DNA of 64,000 nt from Tichowtungia sp964398915 (GTDB lineage: Bacteria > Verrucomicrobiota > Kiritimatiellia > Kiritimatiellales > Tichowtungiaceae). The stretch covers positions 1 through 64,000 of the forward strand of contig CAYNOR010000008.1 in the NCBI GenBank assembly GCA_964398915.1. The letters run 5' to 3'. Position numbers and translations under genes: made by a program. The first letter of the stretch is position 1. Every line of letters starts with the position of its first letter. The notes beneath the pieces were generated by a model. The model made no database searches and had not been told where the DNA came from. It saw only the letters and a program-made list of their open reading frames with translations. This document shows, one piece after another, positions 35,162 to 43,998 of this stretch.

Positions 35162-36091
35162 TTAAAAATTATTGGTGGATCCTTTTTTAGGGAATGGAAA
35201 CTTTGATACCCATCGATTGCGACCCATTGCTACTGGAGAAGATGAATGGTCGTTTTTTTGAGGAAAATGTTGGATGATTTTGTGTGCGACCAACGAGGCG
35301 TCTTCTTTACGTTGCTCTAATAAATCCGTCCAGATGTTTTTTTCTTGAGCCCCGCACAAGCCTGTATCTGCTGCTTTAACGTGTATGATGCGATCACGTA
35401 TAGTTTTCAATTTGATGTACTTGTTCCACAGACTGCCGTTTTTCTGAAACTTAATTCCTGTAATTTCAGGTAGCACCTCAGACAACTTAATATCCAGAGA
35501 TACGTTGCGCTCAATTTGTGTTCTGTCATAGCGCTCCCAACATTTTTTATCCTGTCTAAGTTGTGAGAATACATAGTTGCCGGGGATAGACTCGTTGGCA
35601 AAGGCCTCCAGAGCTGTGTATGCAAAAATCACATTCAAAAATAATTGCTCAAAGAGATCAAATAATAGAGGCAGTCCTTCTTCCGAAGTGTGACCGTGCG
35701 GTTTGCTTTGGAAAAGTTCTTCTTTGCAAATGACTTTAGCCTTTTCAAAAGCTTGATTCGATAAATTCAGGCAGAGTGCCGCATGCGAGGGTAGTGCAAA
35801 GGACGCTTTATGATTTTCGAATTTCGTAATGGTAGAAGCGCTAGCCAGGGCATAACCACCAATGGCAATTCTAATTAAATCTGCTGCATAAACTCGTGGG
35901 TCTTGGGCATCAAGAAGTTTCTGAACCCTTAATTTGTCTTTTTCATCATCCATGGCACGATAGCTTTCCTGTTGTTTACATAGACCTATCAAAAGCCTAA
36001 ACCGGTCAGAATATCTATTTTCACCCAACTCCCGCCTCGAAGGCGGAACATTTTTAGCAGGTTGGCGGGCAGGCGGCAAAGAATTTTCCAA
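35162..36091 (-). CDS. orphan HEPN-domain protein
   Basis: A 309-residue protein not assigned to a named family. Residues about 130-275 are helical and end in TIRDRIIHVK, an R-x4-H motif characteristic of HEPN ribonucleases; the preceding LFEQLFLNVIFAYTALEAFANESIP fits the first HEPN helix. HEPN proteins act in toxin-antitoxin and phage defence by cutting RNA. No MNT or other partner is adjacent. The gene is clearly more AT-rich than its neighbours, suggesting transfer. Residues 1-46 are Pro/Arg-rich and may be non-coding; a start at 35953 (MDDEKDKLRVQ) is plausible. Confidence 0.6.
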   Translation of the reverse strand: MENSLPPARQPAKNVPPSRRELGENRYSDRFRLLIGLCKQQESYRAMDDEKDKLRVQKLLDAQDPRVYAADLIRIAIGGYALASASTITKFENHKASFALPSHAALCLNLSNQAFEKAKVICKEELFQSKPHGHTSEEGLPLLFDLFEQLFLNVIFAYTALEAFANESIPGNYVFSQLRQDKKCWERYDRTQIERNVSLDIKLSEVLPEITGIKFQKNGSLWNKYIKLKTIRDRIIHVKAADTGLCGAQEKNIWTDLLEQRKEDASLVAHKIIQHFPQKNDHSSSPVAMGRNRWVSKFPFPKKGSTNNF

Positions 36092-36298
36092 ACAACGACA
36101 TGGGAACTTTCCGTGTATATCGGTGTATTCCGTGGTTCAGCCTCTTTCTCGGAGCCCCTCGGCCCCTCCTCCAGCGGCAGCGGGTGGTAAAATCCCTTAT
36201 TTTAGGCTGTTCTTCGTTTCCTTCTGTAAAAAAGATTTCCGGCGCTCGGCGGTTCGTGGTTAAATCCAGCCTTAACCATTTTCCAAAGGAGTTGCCAA

Positions 36299-37912
36299 AT
36301 GACAAAAATTACACGGGCGCTGTTGAGCGTCTCGGACAAGGCCGGAATTGTTGATTTTGCCAAGGCGCTGGCTGCGCGCGGAGTCGAACTGCTTTCAACC
36401 GGCGGAACCGCCAAAGCGCTGCGCGACGCGGGCGTTCCGGTTAAAGACGTCTCCGAGTTCACCGGCTTCCCGGAAATGCTCGACGGTCGCGTGAAGACGC
36501 TGACCCCGCAGGTTCATGCGGGATTGCTTCATCTGCGCGACAGTGAAGAGCATATGGCTACGATGAAGGCGCACGGTCTTCAGCCGATCGACCTCGTTTG
36601 TGTTAATCTTTATCCGTTTGAAGCTACCATTGCCAAAGCCGGCGTACCGCTGCACGAAGCGATTGAGCAGATCGATATCGGCGGGCCGACGATGATCCGC
36701 TCCGCTGCGAAAAACATGAAGTTTGTCACGGTCATCACCGATCCGTCCGACTACGCCCGTGTTCTTGAATCCATGGATGCCAACGGCGGCGGGACAACCG
36801 AAGAACTGCGTTTCGAACTCGGACAGAAAGTGTTCGCCCGCACGGCGGCTTACGACGCGACCATCGCCGGCTACCTCGCCGGACAGATGAAAACCGCCGC
36901 GCCGCGTCCGTTTGTCAAAACTGCCGCCAACGGTGTCGAACTGCGCTACGGAGAAAACTCGCATCAGAAAGCCTGGCTTTACACCGATGCCACCGCGGCC
37001 GAAGCCTGCATCGCCCATACCGATGTGCTGCACGGTAAGGAAATGAGCTACAACAACTATGTGGATGGTGAGGGCGCGCTCGAAGCCGTCAAAGAATTGT
37101 CCGGCAAGCCGGGCGTGGCGGTGATTAAACACACGAATCCGTGTGGTTTTGCAACAGGCGCGACGCTGGCCGAAGCGTTTGAAGCGGCGTGGAACGGTGA
37201 TCCCGTTTCTGCCTTCGGCAGCGTGATTGCCGTCACACAGAAAGTTGATATGGCGACCGCTGAACTTCTGAAAGGCCGCTTTATCGAAGCATTGATTGCG
37301 CCGGACTTCGATCCCGCCGCGCTTGAGCTGTTAAAATCCAAGAGCAAGAACATCCGCCTGCTCAAACTGCGCCAGCCGATGTCCAAAGCCGCGCCGCGCA
37401 AAATGATCAAAGATATTAACGGCGGCATTCTGGTGCAGGATGTCGATACGGATGCGATTGCCGAATGGACGGTGGTCTCGCAGGCCGCGTTCGATCAGTC
37501 CAAGCGGGCTTTGGCTGAATTCGGTATCGCCGCCGCCAAGCACACCAAGTCCAACGCCATTATGGTCGTGCAGGAATACAAGCCGGGGCAGTTCCGCGTA
37601 CTCGGCATGGGCGCCGGACAGCCCAATCGCGTGGATTCTCTGCGCAAGCTGGCCGTGCCGAAAGCGGTTGAAAATCTGAAGCTTCAGAATCCGGGCATTA
37701 CGGACGCGCAGATTCAGAAAATCATCGGTGACTGCGTATTCGTTTCCGAGGCGTTCTTCCCGTTCGCCGACAGTATCGACGAAGCCCACGCCGTCGGCGC
37801 GCGCTTTATCGTTCAGCCCGGCGGCTCGATCCGCGACGACGAAGTCATCGCCGCCTGCGACAAATACGGCATTGCGATGGCCTTCACCGGCATGCGTCAT
37901 TTTAAACATTGA
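36299..37912 (+). CDS. purH: PurH (AICAR transformylase/IMP cyclohydrolase)
   Basis: A 537-residue bifunctional enzyme for the last two steps of IMP synthesis. The N-terminal IMP cyclohydrolase domain shows STGGTAKALRDAGVPV, EFTGFPEMLDGRVKTLTPQVHAG and NLYPFEATI. The C-terminal transformylase has the KHTNPCG catalytic histidine region, and QPGGSIRDDEVIAACD near the end. AAAGGAG lies 7 nt before the ATG. It stands alone, not in a pur operon. Confidence 0.96.
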   Translation: MTKITRALLSVSDKAGIVDFAKALAARGVELLSTGGTAKALRDAGVPVKDVSEFTGFPEMLDGRVKTLTPQVHAGLLHLRDSEEHMATMKAHGLQPIDLVCVNLYPFEATIAKAGVPLHEAIEQIDIGGPTMIRSAAKNMKFVTVITDPSDYARVLESMDANGGGTTEELRFELGQKVFARTAAYDATIAGYLAGQMKTAAPRPFVKTAANGVELRYGENSHQKAWLYTDATAAEACIAHTDVLHGKEMSYNNYVDGEGALEAVKELSGKPGVAVIKHTNPCGFATGATLAEAFEAAWNGDPVSAFGSVIAVTQKVDMATAELLKGRFIEALIAPDFDPAALELLKSKSKNIRLLKLRQPMSKAAPRKMIKDINGGILVQDVDTDAIAEWTVVSQAAFDQSKRALAEFGIAAAKHTKSNAIMVVQEYKPGQFRVLGMGAGQPNRVDSLRKLAVPKAVENLKLQNPGITDAQIQKIIGDCVFVSEAFFPFADSIDEAHAVGARFIVQPGGSIRDDEVIAACDKYGIAMAFTGMRHFKH

Positions 37913-37964
37913 GGCAGGCTGCAATAGCACTTAATTCTGGTATGTGGCGATTAAACCTGGGAGC

Positions 37965-38071
37965 GCCAACGTCCTCGTTGGCAAATCTTGCAAATCAAAA
38001 AAATGCCGGAGGAGCTCATGATTCAGGGGAGCCGTGGAAACGTTGAACAAAGGGCCGACGGGGACGTCGGC
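37965..38071. repeat. REP pair upstream of RAYT transposase
   Basis: GCCAACG-TCCT-CGTTGGC at 37965-37982 and GCCGACG-GGGA-CGTCGGC at 38054-38071: two hairpins of the same design (7-bp stem, 4-nt loop). The second lies inside the transposase reading frame. Confidence 0.85.
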
Positions 38072-38749
38072 GCTCCCGGCGTTGGTGCTCCTGAGTGGTA
38101 TTCGCGCGGCTACTTGCCTCATCGGGAGCGTAAAGGATTGCTGCAAACCATTACATTCCGGCTTGCGGACAGCCTGCCGCAGGAAAAGCTTCGGGAAATG
38201 CAAAAAGAACTCTCCTTGTTTCCTGCCGACCGACAAGACGCTGAGCGTCGAAAGAAGATTGAGTGCTGGCTCGATTCCGGCATGGGCTGCTGCGCGCTAC
38301 GATATCCCGTAGTGGCGCAGCAAGTACAAGATTCATTACTCCATTTCCATGGCGAGCGATACACGCTTGTGGCGTGGTGCATCATGCCGAATCATGTGCA
38401 TGTGCTTATGAATTCCATGGCCCCGGCCTCCCAGATCGTGCAGGGCTGGAAATCTTTCACTGCACGCTGGGCTCTGGCACGCAATGAGGCGCTGAAGCTG
38501 GGCATCCCCGATACCAAACACTTGTGGCAACGGGAATACTGGGATCGCTACATCCGGGACTCGGAACATTTTAATAGTGTTGTGGATTACATTCATCAAA
38601 ATCCAGTGAAGGCCGGCCTTTGCGAGCGTGCGGAAAACTGGCCGTGGTCAAGTGCCGGGAACGCCAACGTCCTCGTTGGCTTATCCAATCACTCTAACTA
38701 CAATAACCTTGCCGACGGGGCCGTCGGCGCTCCAGATTATGAGTTTTAA
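37988..38749 (+). CDS. REP-associated tyrosine transposase (RAYT)
   Basis: A 253-residue Y1/HUH transposase. HUH is seen as PNHVHVL, and the nucleophile as Tyr in VVDYIHQNPVKAGL, followed by WPWSSAG. RAYTs cut and join single-stranded REP hairpins and are thought to spread them. Flanking repeats of one type lie on both sides (37965, 38054, 38663, 38711), some within the frame, so the first 40 and last 35 residues are probably repeat-derived. The conserved core runs from EWYSRGYLPHRERKG to ENWPWSSAG. Confidence 0.88.
   Translation: MQIKKMPEELMIQGSRGNVEQRADGDVGAPGVGAPEWYSRGYLPHRERKGLLQTITFRLADSLPQEKLREMQKELSLFPADRQDAERRKKIECWLDSGMGCCALRYPVVAQQVQDSLLHFHGERYTLVAWCIMPNHVHVLMNSMAPASQIVQGWKSFTARWALARNEALKLGIPDTKHLWQREYWDRYIRDSEHFNSVVDYIHQNPVKAGLCERAENWPWSSAGNANVLVGLSNHSNYNNLADGAVGAPDYEF
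38663..38728. repeat. REP pair downstream of RAYT transposase
   Basis: GCCAACG-TCCT-CGTTGGC at 38663-38680 is identical to the copy at 37965, and GCCGACG-GGGC-CGTCGGC at 38711-38728 differs from the copy at 38054 in one base. The order is the same as on the left side of the transposase. Confidence 0.87.
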
Positions 38750-38829
38750 ACGGATTGAACGTGGTCGATGCTTGGAATTTTGCGCGGTTTTGTGTTATGG
38801 GTAAGAATCAATTTTAAACGGAGATATTT

Positions 38830-40341
38830 ATGGCTCAGACATGGTTTAAGCTTCAGAATGGTAGTGATGTTCGCGGGGTTGCTCTTGAGGGGGTGCCTGG
38901 CGAGCCGGTCACGCTGACACCCGAAATTGTACGTCCGATCAGCTATGCGTTTGCGCAATGGCTGGCGGAAAAGAAAGGCGTTCCGGCCAGTCAGTTGAAC
39001 GTCGCAGTCGGCCACGATTCGCGGCTTTCTGCGGAAAAAATCAAGATCGCTGTTTTCCAGGGGTTGGTAAAGGCGGGGTGTGCAACGGCTGACAGCGGAC
39101 TTTCTTCGACGCCGGCGATGTTTATGGCGACGGTTTTTGAAAACCAGGCCTACGACGGTTCGATCATGCTGACGGCCAGCCATCTGCCGTTTAACCGCAA
39201 CGGGCTCAAATTTTTCACCCGTGACGGCGGACTCGAAAAAGCCGACATTAAAAAAATTCTGACTATCGCGACGGAAACCGGCCTGTTTGATGCCAAGGGC
39301 GGAAAGAAGGCGACCAAGATTAATTTGATGGACGACTACTCCGCCGCGTTGGTTGCGACGATCCGCAAGGGTGCCGGTCTGGGCGATAAGCCGCTGTCCG
39401 GATTGAAGATTGTAGTGGATGCCGGTAATGGTGCGGGCGGATTTTTTGTGGACAAGGTGCTTAAGCCGCTGGGCGCAAATACCAAAGGCAGCCAGTTCCT
39501 TGATCCGGACGGACGTTTTCCGAATCACGTTCCGAATCCGGAAGAGAAAGCCGCCATGGATGCCATCATCGATGCCGTGGAAAAAAACGGTGCGGACCTT
39601 GGCATTATTTTTGATACGGATGTGGATCGCGCCGGAGCGGTGGATAAAAACGGCAAGCCGATTAACCGGAATCGTTTCATTGCGCTGATGGCTTCTATCG
39701 TGCTCGAAGAACATCCCGGCACCGTGATTGTCACCGACTCGGTGACTTCGACGGGGCTGAAATACTGGATTGAAGAAAAACTGGGCGGGGTTCATCACCG
39801 TTTCAAGCGCGGCTATAAGAATGTGATCAACGAATCGATCCGCCTGAATAAAGAAGGTAAGGATTCCTGGCTGGCGATGGAAACCTCCGGGCACGGTGCG
39901 TTGAAAGAAAACTATTTTCTCGATGACGGCGCCTACCAGATTGCCAAAGTGCTGATTAAAGTTGCGCAACTTCATGCGAGCGGAAAAGGCTCTGTGGATG
40001 AACTGCTGGCTGGTGTACCTGAGCCTGCGGAAGCCCGCGAATTCCGTGCGAAAATCAGAGTGGAAGATTTCGGCGCGTATGGCGGACAGGTGCTTGATGC
40101 TTTCACAAAGTTTGTCGAACAGGAGCCGGGCTGGTCCATTACTCCGAATAATTTTGAAGGCGTGCACGTCACGATTGATGCCGCGCACGGCAATGGCTGG
40201 GCGCTGCTGCGCAAATCGCTGCACGATCCGGTTCTGCCGCTGAATGTTGAAAGTGAAGAAGACGGCGGTGTCGCAAAAATTGCTGCACGGATGAAGGCTT
40301 TTCTGTCTCAGTTTGATCAGCTTGAACTGCCGGTCATCTGA
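38830..40341 (+). CDS. phosphomannomutase/phosphoglucomutase
   Basis: A 503-residue alpha-D-phosphohexomutase that interconverts hexose 1- and 6-phosphates. The phosphoserine loop is TASHLPFNRNGLKFF with Ser117; magnesium-binding DTDVDR is near residue 262; the sugar-binding loop METSGHGALKENYF follows at about 356, and the C-terminal loop is present. It feeds sugar-1-phosphates to nucleotide-sugar synthesis. GGAG lies upstream of the ATG. Confidence 0.92.
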   Translation: MAQTWFKLQNGSDVRGVALEGVPGEPVTLTPEIVRPISYAFAQWLAEKKGVPASQLNVAVGHDSRLSAEKIKIAVFQGLVKAGCATADSGLSSTPAMFMATVFENQAYDGSIMLTASHLPFNRNGLKFFTRDGGLEKADIKKILTIATETGLFDAKGGKKATKINLMDDYSAALVATIRKGAGLGDKPLSGLKIVVDAGNGAGGFFVDKVLKPLGANTKGSQFLDPDGRFPNHVPNPEEKAAMDAIIDAVEKNGADLGIIFDTDVDRAGAVDKNGKPINRNRFIALMASIVLEEHPGTVIVTDSVTSTGLKYWIEEKLGGVHHRFKRGYKNVINESIRLNKEGKDSWLAMETSGHGALKENYFLDDGAYQIAKVLIKVAQLHASGKGSVDELLAGVPEPAEAREFRAKIRVEDFGAYGGQVLDAFTKFVEQEPGWSITPNNFEGVHVTIDAAHGNGWALLRKSLHDPVLPLNVESEEDGGVAKIAARMKAFLSQFDQLELPVI

Positions 40342-40377
40342 CCGATCCGGAGGGGCTTGACCTCTTCTCTCTTAAAA

Positions 40378-40396
40378 TGTATATAGGGTCTATACA
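40378..40396 (+). promoter_or_regulatory. operator-like palindrome of VapBC-type operon
   Basis: TGTATA and TATACA flank a 7-nt centre just upstream of the antitoxin start. Antitoxins of this kind usually repress their own promoter at such sites. Confidence 0.5.
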
Positions 40397-40412
40397 GATT
40401 AAAGGGGAACCC

Positions 40413-40649
40413 ATGCAGGCAACCGTTGTGGATTTACGCTACCGAATGAATGATATATTGAAGGCACTGGCTCGTAATGAGTCGGTGGAAATTCTTTATC
40501 ACGGGAAAACCCGGGGTGTACTGAGGTCGCAATCCGGTTCTGTCAGCATGAAGGTAAAAGATCACCCGTTTTTCAACATGGGTAAATCGTCCGTGTCGGT
40601 TGATGAAGAAATGGCCCAGCTTCGCGGGGGACGTTACCGTGATCTTTGA
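40413..40649 (+). CDS. Phd/YefM-like antitoxin of VapBC pair
   Basis: A 78-residue DNA-binding antitoxin. VVDLRYRMNDILKALARNESVEILYHGKTRGVL fits the Phd/YefM fold, and the charged C-terminus should wrap the toxin. The start at 40413 was chosen because GGGGA lies about 5 nt upstream; the earlier ATG at 40377 lies in the operator palindrome. It overlaps the toxin gene by 11 bp. Confidence 0.8.
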   Translation: MQATVVDLRYRMNDILKALARNESVEILYHGKTRGVLRSQSGSVSMKVKDHPFFNMGKSSVSVDEEMAQLRGGRYRDL

Positions 40650-41016
40650 TACGGACATTCTGATCTGGGTTCAGCGCGGCAATACAAAGGCTGCGGATCT
40701 GGTGGAGAGGGAGGAGGAGCGGCTGATTTCGGTGCAAACGTATATGGAGCTTCTTCAGTGTGCTGAGAACCGGCGTCAGCAGGATGTGGTTAAGCAGTTT
40801 TTGAGGGATTTCGGATTTCAAACCCTGCCGCTGACAGAAAATATAGGCCATCGGGCGGCCATTTACATTGAAGAATTTTCACTGTCACACGGGGTCAGAA
40901 CCGGGGATGCGATTATTGCTGCAACCGCAGCAGAAAATAATCTGACGCTCTGTTCCGGTAATGCAAAGCATTTCAAGCCGATTCGGGACTTGAAACTGCG
41001 GATTTTCCGACCATAA
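40639..41016 (+). CDS. vapC: PIN-domain toxin (VapC)
   Basis: A 125-residue PIN-domain RNase. The acidic active site is visible: D in IFDTDIL, E in YMELLQ, D in GDAIIAATA, and a late D in IRDLKL. VapC toxins cut tRNA or rRNA when the antitoxin is lost. The GTG start at 40639 has GGGGG 8 nt upstream and overlaps the antitoxin stop, giving a translationally coupled pair. Earlier ATGs in the same frame (40600) have no conserved sequence. Confidence 0.88.
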   Translation: MIFDTDILIWVQRGNTKAADLVEREEERLISVQTYMELLQCAENRRQQDVVKQFLRDFGFQTLPLTENIGHRAAIYIEEFSLSHGVRTGDAIIAATAAENNLTLCSGNAKHFKPIRDLKLRIFRP

Positions 41017-41028
41017 CGCGGGGAGTGA

Positions 41029-41715
41029 ATGGTGAAGAAAACGGTTTTGATTACAGGGGCAACGCGCGGTATCGGTCGCGAGGTGACAAAGCAGCTCTGT
41101 GCACAGGGCTTCACAGTTTTTGCCACGGGGCGCGATCAGCAGTTGCTGGCCGCGTTGAAGAAAGAAACGGGCTGTCTCGGTTGCGTATGTGACTTATCCG
41201 ATGCAGAGGCGGCGGTCGCTTTGTATGTGACTGCTCAAAAGGTGCTGGGCCGGATTGATGTGCTGATCAATAACGCGGGGTTTAATCCGGGTAAAAACCC
41301 GGTGGTTGAAGTCGGCATGGAACAAATGGATGCCTCTTACGCCGTTAATTTCCGTGCTTCTTTTTTACTGTGCCGCGAAGCGCTCAAAGAAATGGGCGTG
41401 CGCAAGCGCGGACATATTCTTAATGTCGTCAGCACGATCGCCCGCACCAGCGCTTCGAACTATTCGGCCTATTGCTCACTCAAATATGCATTGCATGGGT
41501 TTACGCAGTGTCTGATCAAAGAGGCGCGGCTGGTGAACGTGAAAGTAACCGGCGTTTATCCCGGCGGAACGGATACCGATTTCCGTCCGGAGGAACGGCT
41601 TGATTACATGAAACCGGAATCCGCTGCGCGGATGATCGTTCACTGCATCAATGCCCCGGATGACGTAGTGGTTCACGAACTGGTTTACCGTCCAATGATT
41701 GAATCGAATTTCTGA
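41029..41715 (+). CDS. SDR-family oxidoreductase
   Basis: A 228-residue short-chain dehydrogenase. NAD(P) loop TGATRGIG at residues 10-17, NNAG near 82, catalytic Ser in VSTIA and YCSLK (Tyr-x3-Lys). The R after GAT suggests NADP(H). Substrate unknown. GGGGAG is the ribosome site. It precedes the M48 protease by 6 bp. Confidence 0.9.
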   Translation: MVKKTVLITGATRGIGREVTKQLCAQGFTVFATGRDQQLLAALKKETGCLGCVCDLSDAEAAVALYVTAQKVLGRIDVLINNAGFNPGKNPVVEVGMEQMDASYAVNFRASFLLCREALKEMGVRKRGHILNVVSTIARTSASNYSAYCSLKYALHGFTQCLIKEARLVNVKVTGVYPGGTDTDFRPEERLDYMKPESAARMIVHCINAPDDVVVHELVYRPMIESNF

Positions 41716-41721
41716 GGTGTT

Positions 41722-42552
41722 ATGAAAAAAATATTTTTATTGGGAGTCGTCAGCGCAGGGCTGCTGCTTTCCGGATGTTCGACCATCGATCCGGTAACCG
41801 GACGGCAGACGAGGAACTTTTATTCGGTGCAGGAAGATGTGGGAATCGGCTCGCAGGTTTACAGCGAAACACTGACGGAAATGAAGCAGCGCGGCGTACC
41901 GGTGAATGCTGACGCGGCCCGCGTGGTGCAACTTAAAGAGATGGTGCGGCGCATTAAATCCGTTTCCGCTTTGCCGGATCTGCCGTATGAAGTCGCGCTG
42001 ATTCAGACGAACGTGGTTAATGCCATGGCCGCACCCGGCGGCAAGATCATGGTCTATGAAGGACTGTGGAATCCGAAGGACGGCTTAGTGAAAGACGACG
42101 ATGAGCTGGCGGCCGTACTGGCACACGAAATTGCCCACGTCAACTGCCGCCATTCGACAGAAGCGATGACCAAGGTAATGTTTGCTAACGGAGTTGCTCT
42201 GGTCGGAGTAGTTGCTACTGCGAATACGAAGTATGAGAAGTGGGGGCAATATGGAGCTGCCGGCGGATTGTTTGTTTACAACGGGATGGGGATGACGCGC
42301 TATTCACGTAAGGATGAAATAGAGGCGGATTCCGTTGGTTTGATGTACATGGCGAAAGCAGGATATGACCCGCGTGCCGCGTTGCGCATCTGGGAACGAG
42401 CTTCGCAGCATCGCAACGGAGGGGATTCGGTTTCCAGTATTTTTTCAACGCATCCGTCAGACAGCACACGGCTCCAGAACCTGCGCATCCAATTGCCGGC
42501 CGCAATTGCGGCCTATGAAGCAGTTAACCCTTCTTTGGGGAAGAGCCTTTAA
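41722..42552 (+). CDS. M48-family metalloprotease lipoprotein
   Basis: A 276-residue lipoprotein: signal LLSGCS is a lipobox with Cys at residue 19. The zinc protease motif HEIAH is at about 135, with the third ligand in RKDEIEADSVG near 200. The group (LoiP/YcaL/BepA-like) degrades misfolded outer-membrane proteins in the periplasm. It follows the SDR gene by 6 bp. Confidence 0.92.
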   Translation: MKKIFLLGVVSAGLLLSGCSTIDPVTGRQTRNFYSVQEDVGIGSQVYSETLTEMKQRGVPVNADAARVVQLKEMVRRIKSVSALPDLPYEVALIQTNVVNAMAAPGGKIMVYEGLWNPKDGLVKDDDELAAVLAHEIAHVNCRHSTEAMTKVMFANGVALVGVVATANTKYEKWGQYGAAGGLFVYNGMGMTRYSRKDEIEADSVGLMYMAKAGYDPRAALRIWERASQHRNGGDSVSSIFSTHPSDSTRLQNLRIQLPAAIAAYEAVNPSLGKSL

Positions 42553-42554
42553 GG

Positions 42555-42631
42555 TGGTGGCTGGAGGCGGACTTGAACCGCCGACCCGCGGATTATGATT
42601 CCGCTGCTCTGACCAACTGAGCTACCCAGCC
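42555..42631 (-). tRNA. tRNA-Met (anticodon CAT)
   Basis: Minus-strand cloverleaf: acceptor GGCTGGG/TCCAGCC, anticodon loop ATCATAA giving CAT, T arm GGTTCAAGTCC, CCA encoded at 42555-42557. The acceptor resembles elongator Met; Ile2 (lysidine-modified) cannot be ruled out. It converges with the M48 gene 2 bp away. Confidence 0.93.
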
Positions 42632-42705
42632 GCTAAGAAAGGGGACAGAACATAGAAAAAGCCATTCCGGTTAGCAAGTGCAATGTGGTAAGAATCCCCC
42701 TTCAA

Positions 42706-43452
42706 ATGAACCTTATTCTTATTCATCCGTATGAGCTGGACCCCGACGGTCGTGTTTGCCTTACCGACGGGCGGGCTGAGCATATTCGTGGCGTGTTGAG
42801 GGCGTTGCCCGGCAAGGTGCTCCGCGTCGGGCTGCTTAACGGGGCGGCTGGGCAGGCCGCCGTGCTGGAAATTTGCGATAAAGAGGTGCTTTTGCAGTGC
42901 GAGTTTGCAGATCAAATACCGCCGCGTCCAGACGTTGATCTGCTGCTGGCTCTGCCGCGTCCGAAGGTGATGAAGCGTCTGTGGGCGCAACTCGCCGCTC
43001 TGGGTGTCGGGCGTATTATTCTGACGAATGCCGAAAAGGTTGAGCGGTTTTACTTCGACAGCCACGTTCTTGAGCCGGATTTTTATACCGCACGGCTCAT
43101 TGAGGGTCTTCAGCAGGCGGGTGATACGAGGCTTCCCGAGGTGCGGATTGTCAGGGAGCTGAAGCCGTTTCTGGAGGATGAGCTGGATACGTTGTTTCCA
43201 GCCTCCGGAATCCGCCTGCTGGCCGATCCGTCCGCCGGAAAATCGATTTTCCAGACTTTGAATAATTCCGCCCCGGCGCGAACCCTGCTTGCGGTTGGTC
43301 CGGAAGGCGGCTGGACTCCCTACGAACTGGAGATGCTTTCTTCACACGGGTTTCAGGTCTTTAATGCCGGGCCGCGAATTTTGCGAACCGACACCGCCTG
43401 TGTTGCATTACTTTCGGCGCTTACGCTACTCTCCGGCGCAGATGAAAAATAA
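42706..43452 (+). CDS. rsmE: 16S rRNA m3U1498 methyltransferase RsmE
   Basis: A 248-residue SPOUT methyltransferase. The SAM-binding knot is seen as AVGPEGGWTPYELE and GPRILRTDTACVALLSAL; RPKVMKRLWAQLAALGVGRI is also typical. It methylates U1498 in 16S rRNA. The start at 42706 (MNLILIHPYEL) is chosen; a GTG at 42685 is possible. It overlaps pgpA by 11 bp. Confidence 0.93.
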   Translation: MNLILIHPYELDPDGRVCLTDGRAEHIRGVLRALPGKVLRVGLLNGAAGQAAVLEICDKEVLLQCEFADQIPPRPDVDLLLALPRPKVMKRLWAQLAALGVGRIILTNAEKVERFYFDSHVLEPDFYTARLIEGLQQAGDTRLPEVRIVRELKPFLEDELDTLFPASGIRLLADPSAGKSIFQTLNNSAPARTLLAVGPEGGWTPYELEMLSSHGFQVFNAGPRILRTDTACVALLSALTLLSGADEK

Positions 43453-43903
43453 ATGGATTCAATATATTGCTACCGGCTTCGGCGCCGGATTCAGTCCGGT
43501 GATGCCCGGTACGGCTGGAACGCTATGGGGACTGCCGCTGGCCTGGGTTGTTGCGCAGCTTCCGTCACTTGGATTTCAGATGGTGGCCTGCGCTGTACTC
43601 ACGCTGCTGGCGGTTCCGGTTTGCGCGGCGGCGGAAAAACAGCTCGGCAAAGGTAAAGACCCCGGATGTATTGTGGCGGATGAATATTGCACGTTGCCGA
43701 TCTGTTATCTCGGACTGCCGTTCACGCCGTGGGTTGTGCTGAGCGGGTTTGTGCTCCACCGGCTTTTCGATATTACCAAGCCGCCGCCGATCCGGCAGTT
43801 ACAGGATCTCAAGGGCGGCATCGGGATTGTGATTGATGATTTGGCCGCCGCACTGCTTGCGCTGGCGTGCAACCACCTGCTGTTCTATCTATTTTTTCAA
43901 TGA
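43442..43903 (+). CDS. pgpA: phosphatidylglycerophosphatase A
   Basis: A 153-residue membrane phosphatase that makes phosphatidylglycerol. Family signatures: GFGAGFSPVMPGTAGTLWGLPL at the start, DPGCIVADEYCTLPI near 77, and DITKPPPIRQLQDLKGGIGIVIDDLAAAL near the C-terminus. It overlaps the end of rsmE (ATG within the last codons), so translation is coupled. Confidence 0.93.
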   Translation: MKNKWIQYIATGFGAGFSPVMPGTAGTLWGLPLAWVVAQLPSLGFQMVACAVLTLLAVPVCAAAEKQLGKGKDPGCIVADEYCTLPICYLGLPFTPWVVLSGFVLHRLFDITKPPPIRQLQDLKGGIGIVIDDLAAALLALACNHLLFYLFFQ

Positions 43904-43907
43904 TTGG

Positions 43908-43995
43908 AAAAACAGGAATGGAATAGTGGAATGTTGGATCAGTGGATGAATGGGGTCAGAGTGTTCCGGAATCAATAATCCAGTAATCCCTTATT
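43908..43995. repeat. degenerate ATTCCA-type repeat, inverted halves
   Basis: The gap between pgpA and the phosphatase gene has GGAATGGAATAGTGGAATG on one side and, after a spacer, CCCTTATTCCATCATTCCAT on the other, an imperfect inverted pair of 7-8 bp tandem units. Related short units (GGATTATTGGATG, CCAACAATCCATTCATCC) occur at 61550-61680. Confidence 0.6.
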
Positions 43996-43998
43996 CCA

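Noticed and set aside
38746..40224. Long open frame of 492 codons antisense to the phosphohexomutase gene
   Set aside because: The forward strand encodes a complete enzyme with catalytic motifs; the antisense frame is a composition effect.
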